A DNA stretch of 30,125 bases from a virus, in the IMG/VR virus record IMGVR_UViG_3300037184_000153, positions 1 to 30,125 of that record. The stretch is one strand, 5' to 3'. Of the stretch, positions 13,923-20,418 are shown piece after piece (the first letter of the stretch is position 1; each line of letters starts with the position of its first letter). The notes beneath the pieces are model-generated. The model ran no database searches, was not told where the DNA came from, and worked only from the letters and a program-made list of their open reading frames with translations. Position numbers and translations under genes: made by a program.

Positions 13923-14102
13923 ATGCCAAACAAGTTCACGTGGGGAGAGGATCAGTTTAACACCAAGATTCAAACGGAAATCGCCATTGCGAAATCCATT
14001 GTTGAAGATCTTGAGAATACCGGTTACGAATCGGTGTCTAGCCAAACCGGACGAATCTATAACATCGTGGTGTCGGTCAAGTTGGTTCCAGCTGGTAAAT
14101 AA
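13923..14102 (+). CDS. Unknown 59-aa protein
   Basis: Begins MPNKFTWGEDQFNTKIQTEI and ends NIVVSVKLVPAGK. One long helix then a beta hairpin. Start fixed by the promoter; function unknown. Confidence 0.75.
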   Translation: MPNKFTWGEDQFNTKIQTEIAIAKSIVEDLENTGYESVSSQTGRIYNIVVSVKLVPAGK

Positions 14103-14105
14103 AGC

Positions 14106-14123
14106 TTGACTTTTGATTTTCTT
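14106..14123 (+). promoter_or_regulatory. Repeat promoter copy 20 (variant end)
   Basis: TTGACTTTTGATTTTCTT; first T is 37 nt before ATG 14143. It is followed directly by the hairpin at 14124-14147. Confidence 0.75.
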
Positions 14124-14147
14124 GTCATAGGGTTGATTCCCTATGAC
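14124..14147 (+). promoter_or_regulatory. Perfect 9-bp hairpin enclosing the start codon
   Basis: GTCATAGGG (14124-14132), TTGATT loop, CCCTATGAC (14139-14147). The ATG at 14143 is inside the right arm. It could be an RNA hairpin hiding the start or a DNA operator. The gene at 22729 has a similar but weaker arrangement. Confidence 0.65.
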
Positions 14148-14421
14148 ATTGGATTATGCACTTCGGGAGGGGTTCATTGATCTCCGTCGAAAGGAGAAAT
14201 ATGGTGAATTCTCCTATAACATGACGCCGGGAAATCACACGTTCATCTGTCTTAACAGAATGGATGGCGGCAACAACATCCCGGTGATCATTGATCTTTC
14301 CACCATGAAAGCAACACTGGTAACAACTGATTTAACTTACAAGTATGGCGTGGAAGAAAAACACGTCGTTCCCGGTTATGATGCCGTGGCAATTCCGAGG
14401 TTGCTTGATGAAAAGGCTTGA
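14143..14421 (+). CDS. Unknown 92-aa protein
   Basis: Begins MTLDYALREGFIDLRRKEKY; beta-rich middle (HTFICLNRM, IPVIIDLSTMKATLVTTD). The start lies in the arm of a hairpin. Ends Ala-stop on the TGA of the next promoter. No family recognised. Confidence 0.75.
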   Translation: MTLDYALREGFIDLRRKEKYGEFSYNMTPGNHTFICLNRMDGGNNIPVIIDLSTMKATLVTTDLTYKYGVEEKHVVPGYDAVAIPRLLDEKA

Positions 14422-14435
14422 CTTTTGATTTAATT
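14418..14435 (+). promoter_or_regulatory. Repeat promoter copy 21
   Basis: TTGACTTTTGATTTAATT; first T is 35 nt before ATG 14453; its TGA ends the upstream gene. Confidence 0.8.
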
Positions 14436-14452
14436 CTGATTCACTCCATCTC

Positions 14453-14806
14453 ATGAAACTTTCACTAGAGAACGTCAAGGTTCTTTCCTCGGAGAAGATC
14501 GTTCAGAACTTCAATGCATGGAACGATATTCAGAACAGTTTTGATCTAAAATGTGTTGACAGTAATATGCGATATCCAAAGTCATTGGTGATAGCTGCTC
14601 TTCGACGATTTAATGAAATTGCTGAATCCTATCATATGGATGCCAGCAAATTTTGTTTCGTTCGTGTTAGTGGAGGAGGAACAACATGGCAAGTGGATTT
14701 TCATGACGATACCAACTCAACGGGGTGTAACGTCAGTATCTATGACATTTATTTTGACAGTAACCGCCGAATGATCATGCAATCGTGTTACGCTCTTGGC
14801 GGTTAA
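14453..14806 (+). CDS. Unknown 117-aa protein
   Basis: Begins MKLSLENVKVLSSEKIVQNF. A helical first half, then a beta part containing RVSGGGTTWQVDFHDDTN. No known motif is certain. Single-gene unit; the next promoter starts 7 nt after its stop. Confidence 0.75.
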   Translation: MKLSLENVKVLSSEKIVQNFNAWNDIQNSFDLKCVDSNMRYPKSLVIAALRRFNEIAESYHMDASKFCFVRVSGGGTTWQVDFHDDTNSTGCNVSIYDIYFDSNRRMIMQSCYALGG

Positions 14807-14813
14807 AAATGTC

Positions 14814-14831
14814 TTGACATTTGATATAAAT
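14814..14831 (+). promoter_or_regulatory. Repeat promoter copy 22
   Basis: TTGACATTTGATATAAAT; first T is 36 nt before ATG 14850. Confidence 0.8.
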
Positions 14832-14849
14832 CACTCCATTCTCAGCACC

Positions 14850-15203
14850 ATGAAAGACATTACCACCCTTCCCTTCTTCCCCCAGCTCGAAAAGTTTGTT
14901 GCTGGCGTCAACGAAAAGATCGCGGCATATTGGAAACAGAATAATTTCACGTTTGACACGCCTCCGGTTGTAATGGTGGAAAACGTTGGAAATCGGTATG
15001 CCCGCCTTGCCATGTTTGAACATCGTCCGCATATCACCGGGCCGTTGGTGGCGGAATCGGTATATTGCTTCATTGATCTCACGAATGGTGACTTGATCAA
15101 AGGCAGTTGGAAGGCTCCCGTAAAGAATGGTGTGCGGGGCAACGTCAACGATGCAAATGTTCTCGACAGGTTCAATCATCATGGTCCGCTTTATCTTCGA
15201 TGA
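14850..15203 (+). CDS. Unknown 117-aa protein
   Basis: Begins MKDITTLPFFPQLEKFVAGV. A helix followed by a beta sheet (VYCFIDLTNGDLIKGSWKAPVKN) with a YxFIDLxxGDIxK-like pattern seen in small phage proteins of unknown role. First of three overlapping genes (14850, 15200, 15481). Confidence 0.75.
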   Translation: MKDITTLPFFPQLEKFVAGVNEKIAAYWKQNNFTFDTPPVVMVENVGNRYARLAMFEHRPHITGPLVAESVYCFIDLTNGDLIKGSWKAPVKNGVRGNVNDANVLDRFNHHGPLYLR

Positions 15204-15484
15204 AAACATTCCGTAATATCAGGAACGAAGTTGAACCGGTTGCAGTCTCTTTGGAAAAACACGTCAAAGAGCTGAATAACTTCTCTCGGAGACATCGACG
15301 GGCCGAAGAAGCCAAGAAGAAATTTAGCACCGAAGTTTTGTCTCTAATTTTTAAGCGTCTCAAGGAAGAAAAGAACGCAGAAGAACTGATGAATGTCGGA
15401 GATACGTTAAGCAGAGCCGGAATTTCTTCTGCTCATTACTTTTACGAAGCTGCCTTCCGACTTGATCCATCAAAAATTAAATGA
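15200..15484 (+). CDS. Unknown 94-aa basic helical protein
   Basis: Starts MKTFRNIRNEVEPVAVSLEK at an ATGA overlap; highly charged helices (RRHRRAEEAKKKF, FKRLKEEKNAEEL), possibly coiled coil. The in-frame extension upstream is antisense-like noise and is rejected. Function unknown. Confidence 0.7.
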   Translation: MKTFRNIRNEVEPVAVSLEKHVKELNNFSRRHRRAEEAKKKFSTEVLSLIFKRLKEEKNAEELMNVGDTLSRAGISSAHYFYEAAFRLDPSKIK

Positions 15485-15723
15485 AAAAATCAACCAGACT
15501 GAAAAAGTATCGGGTGACGGTACGTTATCGTTTTGAGGGTTATCGTTCGGATCACGAGGAAACTTGTTGGTATGATGTGGAAGCACAGAACGAGAAATCT
15601 GCCTTGAAGAAGGGGGAAGCCAGAGCAAAAGATTATCCTAGTTTCGAACGAATCATCTGGTCGAAGGTTGAACCGGAAGCTTTAACGATTTTTGACATTT
15701 GGTCTCCATATAATAAAGCTTGA
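15481..15723 (+). CDS. Unknown 80-aa protein
   Basis: ATGA overlap with the previous gene. KKYRVTVRYRFEGYRS, then CWYDVEAQNEKSALKKGEARA, follows the pattern of small proteins with two strands, a WxDVxA strand and an Ala-rich helix. Ends Ala-stop on the TGA of the next promoter. Confidence 0.7.
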   Translation: MKKSTRLKKYRVTVRYRFEGYRSDHEETCWYDVEAQNEKSALKKGEARAKDYPSFERIIWSKVEPEALTIFDIWSPYNKA

Positions 15724-15737
15724 CTTTGGATAAAAAC
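15720..15737 (+). promoter_or_regulatory. Repeat promoter copy 23 (GGATAAAA class)
   Basis: TTGACTTTGGATAAAAAC; first T is 35 nt before ATG 15755; its TGA ends the upstream gene. Confidence 0.8.
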
Positions 15738-15754
15738 CTGTTCCACTCATTCCC

Positions 15755-16024
15755 ATGTCTTACACTTCGTTCACAGATCGATCCACCTTTACGGTAGCAT
15801 GGACAACGCCTGAAGTGATTGCGATCATCGACATGGATCGGGGAATGAGTGTGACCAACGATGCCTGTAATGTGGTGGATTTTCTTCTTGCCAAATATGG
15901 TAATCGTCGAATTTTTTATCGGGATACAACGAATCGTTGGGATGAATTAGTTCATAACGGTCATGGATTCACTTGCTTTCGTCCTATTAGTGATTTTGAC
16001 AAAAAGAAATTCAACCTCCCATGA
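15755..16024 (+). CDS. Unknown 89-aa protein
   Basis: Begins MSYTSFTDRSTFTVAWTTPE; mixed alpha/beta with VIAIIDMDRGMSV and a Phe-rich end. Operon with the next gene through an ATGA overlap. No motif recognised. Confidence 0.75.
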   Translation: MSYTSFTDRSTFTVAWTTPEVIAIIDMDRGMSVTNDACNVVDFLLAKYGNRRIFYRDTTNRWDELVHNGHGFTCFRPISDFDKKKFNLP

Positions 16025-16242
16025 AACTCATCAATGTTTGTCAATTTAATGGAAATACCTATACTATGGACATTCCAAGTCTCACGCCTGAGAAGCTGGC
16101 GAAAGGATTGAAAGCTCATAGGAACGGTGCTATGATCCAAGATGCTTTTTCGTTCTTGAATGCCGATGAACGGGAATTTATCTTGACCGGGACACCTCCG
16201 GAAGTGTGGGATGAAATGTTTTCTCTAGAGGAACGGGATTGA
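16021..16242 (+). CDS. Unknown 73-aa protein
   Basis: Begins MKLINVCQFNGNTYTMDIPS; the helical second half ends FSLEERD. Its last 65 nt overlap the 3' end of the convergent GIY-YIG gene, so part of the endonuclease tail is antisense to it. Confidence 0.7.
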   Translation: MKLINVCQFNGNTYTMDIPSLTPEKLAKGLKAHRNGAMIQDAFSFLNADEREFILTGTPPEVWDEMFSLEERD

Positions 16243-17041
16243 TTTTCTTTCGTTTGGATTCTCTAATTTTTCTCTTAGTCTCCTCCGAACATGGTTGGCG
16301 AACTTTTCTACTCATTTCGCTCAATTTCTTTCGGTGTTCGTTACTACAAACATACCCCCGATAAGTTGGGGATAATGTCCAACCGGATCTGGTTCCATCT
16401 ACTTTTCCAAGAATTAGACGAGAAACCTCTTTGATATTATATTTTTTAGAAAAATCAAATGTAGGTAGAGTAACTTGCTCATTCGTTTTGTAGTTGTAGA
16501 ATGTTCGAATGGTCATATCACTTCGTCTCATTGGAACGTTTTTCTTTGATGGTCTTCGAGCAATAATTTCAAATGGAATTTTCCGACCTGTTAACTTATC
16601 TCTCATTTTTTGGATAGATGCTTCCGGCAACCTTCCTCGTCGATGGTTAGCTTCTCCAATTTTCCTTCTCCATTCTATATTTCGAGGAATTTTCTTCATC
16701 ACTTCGCTTAAGTGATTTTTTCGTTGTTCGGAAAGCGAACCAATATTTGAAGAAACATAAAAACAATTGTAGTTAGAATCTTTGTCTTGTTCGCAAATGG
16801 CGAGATATCGATCCTCTACTTCTTTTAATTTTTCAGGAGATATACCGTCCAATTGCTCCGTAACTTCAAATTTAAAACATTCTTCTCCATGAAAATTCCA
16901 TGCTGCTTGTAATTTTGGATTGACGTGTTTGTTTTTTCTCAAGTCGAGCCGGTGACGGTTCCATCGTTTTTCGATTCGATTGGAACTCCCAACATAATAT
17001 TTTCCGTTATTCTTGTTGACAATTTTGTAGATTCCTTGCAT
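16178..17041 (-). CDS. GIY-YIG homing endonuclease
   Basis: 287 aa from the ATG at 17041, which directly precedes QGIYKIVNK; an upstream in-frame ATG (17134) runs through the promoter region of the next gene and is rejected. Motifs: GIYKIV, KYYVGSS, catalytic Arg in EKRWNRHR, then ...EDRYL; NUMOD3-like segments at KIGEANHRRGRLPEASIQKM and near the end (SNEHRKKLSEMSRK, SEETKRKIRESKR). Unlike the two other GIY genes it has no MGRK module, so its frame is simple. Upstream on its strand, ATATTTATTAAC precedes the ATG, as in the other two. Confidence 0.85.
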   Translation of the reverse strand: MQGIYKIVNKNNGKYYVGSSNRIEKRWNRHRLDLRKNKHVNPKLQAAWNFHGEECFKFEVTEQLDGISPEKLKEVEDRYLAICEQDKDSNYNCFYVSSNIGSLSEQRKNHLSEVMKKIPRNIEWRRKIGEANHRRGRLPEASIQKMRDKLTGRKIPFEIIARRPSKKNVPMRRSDMTIRTFYNYKTNEQVTLPTFDFSKKYNIKEVSRLILGKVDGTRSGWTLSPTYRGYVCSNEHRKKLSEMSRKVRQPCSEETKRKIRESKRKKINPVPLEKTFHPTLPEVSRSR

Positions 17042-17103
17042 GTTAATAAATATATTACGAACCTTGATTCGCAACATTTGTTGACTTTTTATAACGATTT
17101 TTG

Positions 17104-17121
17104 TTGACTTTTGATAAAAAT
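17104..17121 (+). promoter_or_regulatory. Repeat promoter copy 24 (with upstream partial duplicate)
   Basis: TTGACTTTTGATAAAAAT; first T is 34 nt before ATG 17138. A partial copy, TTGACTTTTTATAACGAT, lies 23 bp upstream at 17081. Confidence 0.75.
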
Positions 17122-17137
17122 CGATTACTCTCACATC

Positions 17138-17491
17138 ATGAACTCAATTATTGCTCCAAAACCCGTTCTAGTTAATGGTCCGAAAGTCGGTGACATTCTC
17201 ATGGGTAGTTTTGGATATGAAGCACGAATTGCTGTCTGGTGTTGCGTTGTAAAGGTCAATCCCAAGACCATCGTTCTCGTAGAATTGGCCGATATTCAGA
17301 CTCCCAAGGCCAATGCTGGTGGAATGTATTGGACTTCGATGCCCGGTGAACCGAACGGCAAGGAAGAAACGAAGCTGGTTAAAATCTTCACCGATCATAC
17401 CGGCAAGGTCACATATCGTGTCAAATGGAACAGTTGTTGCCGTCTGTATCCATGGACCGGCAAATCAATCGAGTGTTACGATGTTCATTGA
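17138..17491 (+). CDS. Unknown 117-aa protein
   Basis: Begins MNSIIAPKPVLVNGPKVGDI. Beta-rich, with VGDILMGSFGYEARIAVWCCVVKVNPKTIVLVEL suggesting a small barrel, and Lys-rich turns. An upstream in-frame ATG at 17111 lies within the promoter and is rejected. Function unknown. Confidence 0.75.
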   Translation: MNSIIAPKPVLVNGPKVGDILMGSFGYEARIAVWCCVVKVNPKTIVLVELADIQTPKANAGGMYWTSMPGEPNGKEETKLVKIFTDHTGKVTYRVKWNSCCRLYPWTGKSIECYDVH

Positions 17492-17493
17492 TC

Positions 17494-17511
17494 TTGACAT
17501 TGGATAAAAAA
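17494..17511 (+). promoter_or_regulatory. Repeat promoter copy 25 (GGATAAAA class)
   Basis: TTGACATTGGATAAAAAA; first T is 38 nt before ATG 17532. Confidence 0.8.
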
Positions 17512-17531
17512 TCTTTCAACATCCTCAAATC

Positions 17532-17774
17532 ATGATTACATGTTCATCTGGATTTTCACTTGAATGCAAAACACGTTATATGGTTCGAAAGGCCAAGAAA
17601 CGTCTCATAGCGGCAGGATTCGAAGAAGTCGGGCGGCGACCATCTTGCGTTGTTCCGTGCGTTGTTCGGGTGGGACAGGTCAGTAAATTTTTTGGGGTGA
17701 ACAAGGCTCCAATTACTCCACACGACGATTATCCTACACTCGAACTCGAAACATTTTTTGCTTTGACTTCATGA
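17532..17774 (+). CDS. Unknown 80-aa protein
   Basis: Begins MITCSSGFSLECKTRYMVRK; the basic helix RKAKKRLIAAGFEEVGRR is followed by a Cys/Val-rich strand. First of a four-gene operon with 17771, 17914 and 18121. ATGA overlap at its end. Confidence 0.7.
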   Translation: MITCSSGFSLECKTRYMVRKAKKRLIAAGFEEVGRRPSCVVPCVVRVGQVSKFFGVNKAPITPHDDYPTLELETFFALTS

Positions 17775-17917
17775 TCGTCCTCGGTTGCATATTCTGTGTT
17801 CTTGATACTATGATGGCCATGGTAGTTTTCGCTCCGGTCATCTGGATGATTCGAAAACGTCATAAACATCGGCAAACCTGCAAGTGCAACGACTGTCACA
17901 AATATCCTGAAACATGA
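17771..17917 (+). CDS. Small single-helix membrane protein with a Cys tail
   Basis: 48 aa. Hydrophobic residues 1-27 form one membrane segment; then the basic RKRHKHRQ and the tail TCKCNDCHKYPET, whose CxCxxC and His could bind zinc. Translationally coupled on both sides (ATGA overlaps). Confidence 0.65.
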   Translation: MIVLGCIFCVLDTMMAMVVFAPVIWMIRKRHKHRQTCKCNDCHKYPET

Positions 17918-18114
17918 ACCCACTATCTATACTTCTTTTAATACTCTGGGGATTCTTTGGTCTTCTCCTTTTTTGTGGTAACTACGAAAAAGTAAAAGAG
18001 TCTATCATTCATCAAGCTCTTTTCGGCTTCATAAGCGGCCCAGCGGTCTGGATCGTCGCAGTTGTTGCAATAATCATCTCTGGTTTCGGTAAATTCTTCT
18101 TCAAGAAAAATTAA
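17914..18114 (+). CDS. Small two-helix membrane protein
   Basis: 66 aa. Helices about 4-22 and 36-60, a charged loop (NYEKVKES), and a basic end GKFFFKKN. ATGA overlap with the previous gene; the kinase-like gene starts 6 nt after its stop. Confidence 0.7.
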   Translation: MNPLSILLLILWGFFGLLLFCGNYEKVKESIIHQALFGFISGPAVWIVAVVAIIISGFGKFFFKKN

Positions 18115-18120
18115 TTCTGC

Positions 18121-18564
18121 ATGGCATCATCAAAGCGAGACAAACTCACACCAATCCAACGCTCACGAGCATTTCAGAGACTTGAAAAAGTAAAGAAATG
18201 GCTGGAGCAGATTAACTACCGGTTGGACGAGTTAGTAACGCTTCATGGGTTCAAGAAGATTCATCATAATGGAGTAAGTAAAATAATTTACGTCAATTAT
18301 CAATTGAAGGTGGTGGTTAAGACTCCTTTCACTATTTATAAGAAAATTCCGAAATATGCCGTTCCGACTATCATTGTACCTCGGAAGGTGACTGGACTAT
18401 ATCGAAATATTTTTATACAACCTCTGGCAAAAGTCAAGGACATTTGTAAGCGTCAAAATGTTTTCAAATTCCTAATGAGATGCCATCGAAGCAATGACGT
18501 TCCTGATCGTCATTCTGGGAACGTAGGTTATTATTGCCAGATTCCATGTTGGATTGATTGGTAA
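18121..18564 (+). CDS. Miniature kinase-like (APH-like) protein, paralogue of 8022
   Basis: 147 aa. Shares with gene 8022 a VVVK (K67), IFIQPLA (97-103), DRHSGNVG (D129, N134) and a terminal IDW (D146). This is the catalytic-loop and metal-site pattern of aminoglycoside/choline-kinase-like folds in a very short protein. The N-terminus (1-50) is longer and basic-helical. As at 8022, a minus-strand GIY-YIG gene lies against its 3' end, here overlapping by 101 nt across the DxHxGN codons. Confidence 0.55.
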   Translation: MASSKRDKLTPIQRSRAFQRLEKVKKWLEQINYRLDELVTLHGFKKIHHNGVSKIIYVNYQLKVVVKTPFTIYKKIPKYAVPTIIVPRKVTGLYRNIFIQPLAKVKDICKRQNVFKFLMRCHRSNDVPDRHSGNVGYYCQIPCWIDW

Positions 18565-19249
18565 GTTCTGGATGCCACCTATGAAATGTACCCTGTCTTA
18601 TTTTTTCTTTAATTTCATTTGATAACTTCTTGCCATAGTTAGGATGATTTCTGCCAGCAAGGGATAAACTTATTTTTAGTTTTACTTCCTCTGATCTCGG
18701 ACCAACTCCTTTACCTTTTCTACCCATAGATACTTTCTCACCGAATTCTTTAGGCCAAACCTTTCCGGTGTTTGACATTGATATTAGCTTACGAGTCTCT
18801 TCTGTTTGAGAATGCCCCTTCTTTCCTTTCCAAGAATGAAACATTTTTCGTTTTGAATGTTCTGTCCATCCAGAATTTCCTCCTTCGTTACAATTGTATC
18901 CATTATCAACCGAGTTATATTTTCTTATCCAAATGGTTTCTTTCTCGTTTAACATTAGAATGTCTGAACAACATTCTTCAAGTATGACTTTATTGAAACC
19001 ATCAAATCCATATTTTTTCAACGCTGAAAATAATTTTGGATGTCTTTTACATTCTAATCTTCTATATTCATTCCACCTTCTAGAAATATCTCGACTTTGA
19101 CCGACGTACCATTTATCCGGCTTCAATTTGTTCTGTAATCCGTAAATTCCTACTTTCTTTGTTGATGTGATATCGGGCAAGATTCTTTGCTCGCTCTGTG
19201 TTGGCATGCTTCCAATAGCTTCGCATTCTTCGGATTCGGTTTTGTTCAT
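18464..19249 (-). CDS. GIY-YIG homing endonuclease (nuclease frame)
   Basis: 261 aa if begun at ATG 19249 (MNKTESEECE); the frame is also open further upstream to 19306. Motifs: GIYGLQNKL, KWYVGQS, catalytic Arg in SRRWNEYRR, Glu in NEKETIWI; then several NUMOD3-like units (SGWTEHSKRKM, HSQTEETRKLIS, GRNHPNYGKK). An MGRK module lies in the displaced frame at 19113-19289, at the same 40-nt offset as at 9270. Its last 34 codons are antisense to the kinase-like gene. Confidence 0.8.
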   Translation of the reverse strand: MNKTESEECEAIGSMPTQSEQRILPDITSTKKVGIYGLQNKLKPDKWYVGQSRDISRRWNEYRRLECKRHPKLFSALKKYGFDGFNKVILEECCSDILMLNEKETIWIRKYNSVDNGYNCNEGGNSGWTEHSKRKMFHSWKGKKGHSQTEETRKLISMSNTGKVWPKEFGEKVSMGRKGKGVGPRSEEVKLKISLSLAGRNHPNYGKKLSNEIKEKIRQGTFHRWHPELTNQSNMESGNNNLRSQNDDQERHCFDGISLGI

Positions 19250-19289
19250 CAAGTTCATCTTTCGTTCGGTTAAGTTTTTTTCGTCCCAT
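19113..19289 (-). CDS. MGRK-type N-terminal module in the alternative frame
   Basis: 58 codons beginning MGRKKLNRTKDELDEQNRIR and continuing RMRSYWKHANTERAKNLARY. This basic helical start is familiar from phage homing-endonuclease genes and aligns with 9146-9310. It overlaps the GIY frame at +1 and runs past the GIY motif before its stop. A +1 shift near AGT AGG AAT would fuse it to VGIYGL. The upstream in-frame extension to 19535 is not believed. Confidence 0.55.
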   Translation of the reverse strand: MGRKKLNRTKDELDEQNRIRRMRSYWKHANTERAKNLARYHINKESRNLRITEQIEAG

Positions 19290-19342
19290 ACTAATAAGTA
19301 TAACACCGTTACAAAAAACGTTACAAAATTGAACGATTTTTC

Positions 19343-19360
19343 TTGACTTTGGATAAAACT
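19343..19360 (+). promoter_or_regulatory. Repeat promoter copy 26 (GGATAAAA class)
   Basis: TTGACTTTGGATAAAACT; first T is 37 nt before ATG 19380. Confidence 0.8.
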
Positions 19361-19379
19361 TAGTTACAACCTGTCGAAT

Positions 19380-19532
19380 ATGGATAAACATACTATCAAT
19401 GCCATCGGTGTTTGGATTCTCCGTGTGATCGGAGCAATTGCCGGAGCCTATCTTGAAGTTCATGGTCATCACGATGCGGCAATTGGATGTCTCTGTGGAA
19501 TCATCTGGTCTTTCGCCCTTCTTGACAATTAA
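19380..19532 (+). CDS. Small two-helix membrane protein
   Basis: 50 aa, MDKHTINAIGVWILRVIGAI..., helices about 8-25 and 32-47 separated by a His-rich turn (EVHGHHD). The lipoprotein gene follows 1 nt after its stop, so the two are probably made together at the cell envelope. Confidence 0.75.
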   Translation: MDKHTINAIGVWILRVIGAIAGAYLEVHGHHDAAIGCLCGIIWSFALLDN

Positions 19533-19533
19533 C

Positions 19534-20166
19534 ATGAGAAAGATAATTTTAGCCGTTTTTGCCGCGATGGTCCTCTTTGCTTCCGCAGGTTGTGAGAAAC
19601 GTCATCATGTGCATTATCTTCAGACATCCAAGCATCACAAGACTGCTGTTCAACACATGAAGAAAAGTCCGGTGTATCAGGTCTCGGCCCATCGTCAAGT
19701 GGTCTATGACTCGAACAACGATCTTTGGTTTTGGCTATACATTATGAACAACAATTCTTACATCGTAGGCTACAGCAAAACAGCTCCTTCTGACTGGAAT
19801 TCAATTTCAAAAACAGCTCCGGTTCGGTCAATCGATACCACGAAATTGGAAGCTGACAAGGCCGAAGTCAAGGAAGAAGTTGAACCAACCGAAGAAGAAC
19901 CAAAGGCTGGTGAAAAAGAAATTGCGGTAGAAGAAGAACCCGTAACCGAAAAGGAAGTTTCTACTTGGGAGGAAGATGGTGGAAAAGTCAACGATGAAAT
20001 CGAAGAATCTCCCAGTGAAGAAAATGGAGATAACAATGTTGAATCTCCCAGTGAAGGTGGGGAAGAGTCTGGCGCTGCTGAATCAGGTGGAGAGTCCGGT
20101 GGAGATTCCGGCGGTGACAGTGGTGGAGATTCCGGTGGGGGCGATGGTGGTGGCGGAGGAGATTGA
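19534..20166 (+). CDS. Lipoprotein with an acidic, Gly/Ser/Asp repeat tail
   Basis: 210 aa. The signal peptide MRKIILAVFAAMVLFASAGC has a basic start, a hydrophobic core and an ASAGC lipobox, so Cys20 should be lipid-anchored. Residues 21-100 are a His-rich globular part (YDSNNDLWFWLYIM, YIVGYSKTAPSDWNS). From about 105 the chain is Glu-rich and disordered, with two ESPSE units, then GGDSGGDSGG-type repeats to the end. The upstream in-frame extension is rejected because the signal peptide fixes the start. A phage lipoprotein could block superinfection (inference only). Confidence 0.8.
   Translation: MRKIILAVFAAMVLFASAGCEKRHHVHYLQTSKHHKTAVQHMKKSPVYQVSAHRQVVYDSNNDLWFWLYIMNNNSYIVGYSKTAPSDWNSISKTAPVRSIDTTKLEADKAEVKEEVEPTEEEPKAGEKEIAVEEEPVTEKEVSTWEEDGGKVNDEIEESPSEENGDNNVESPSEGGEESGAAESGGESGGDSGGDSGGDSGGGDGGGGGD
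20084..20160 (+). repeat. Low-complexity GGDS-coding repeats
   Basis: Imperfect 12-nt units (GGTGGAGATTCC and variants) encode the Gly/Asp/Ser tail of the lipoprotein; likely length-variable. Confidence 0.75.
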
Positions 20167-20168
20167 GC

Positions 20169-20186
20169 TTGACATTTGATTTAATC
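20169..20186 (+). promoter_or_regulatory. Repeat promoter copy 27
   Basis: TTGACATTTGATTTAATC; first T is 35 nt before ATG 20204. With its spacer it matches the 23256 copy except at one base over 40. Confidence 0.8.
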
Positions 20187-20203
20187 GTGTCACCGTTGAT
20201 CCC

Positions 20204-20410
20204 ATGAAGATTACTTCAATCGTCAAGAATGACTTTGGCCAAATCATCGTCGAAGTCATAGACTGCAACAGTACCAAACGGATTCCGGTTGCTGCCAAGG
20301 CCGATATTCCCAAGGTCATTGCCAAGGCGTGTTGCTGCACGGATAAAGAAGACGTTATCATGGATCTCCAGCAAAACTTTCCTGAATTCTATCAACCTCC
20401 AATGTGGTAA
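20204..20410 (+). CDS. Unknown 68-aa protein with a CCC cluster
   Basis: Begins MKITSIVKNDFGQIIVEVID. A beta N-terminal half, then KACCCTDKEDVIMDLQQ with three adjacent cysteines. No family recognised. Operon with the next gene. Confidence 0.7.
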   Translation: MKITSIVKNDFGQIIVEVIDCNSTKRIPVAAKADIPKVIAKACCCTDKEDVIMDLQQNFPEFYQPPMW

Positions 20411-20418
20411 ATTTTAAC

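Noticed and set aside
15691-15717. TTGACATTTGG...TATAATAA near the end of gene 15481 as a promoter.
   Set aside because: The spacing between TTGACA and TATAAT is only about 11 bp and it lies within coding sequence, with a standard repeat promoter 29 nt downstream.
19113-19535. A 140-aa minus-strand reading frame extending the MGRK module upstream.
   Set aside because: The part upstream of MGRK is antisense to the 19380 and 19534 genes and has no coding character; only the 58-codon MGRK part is supported.
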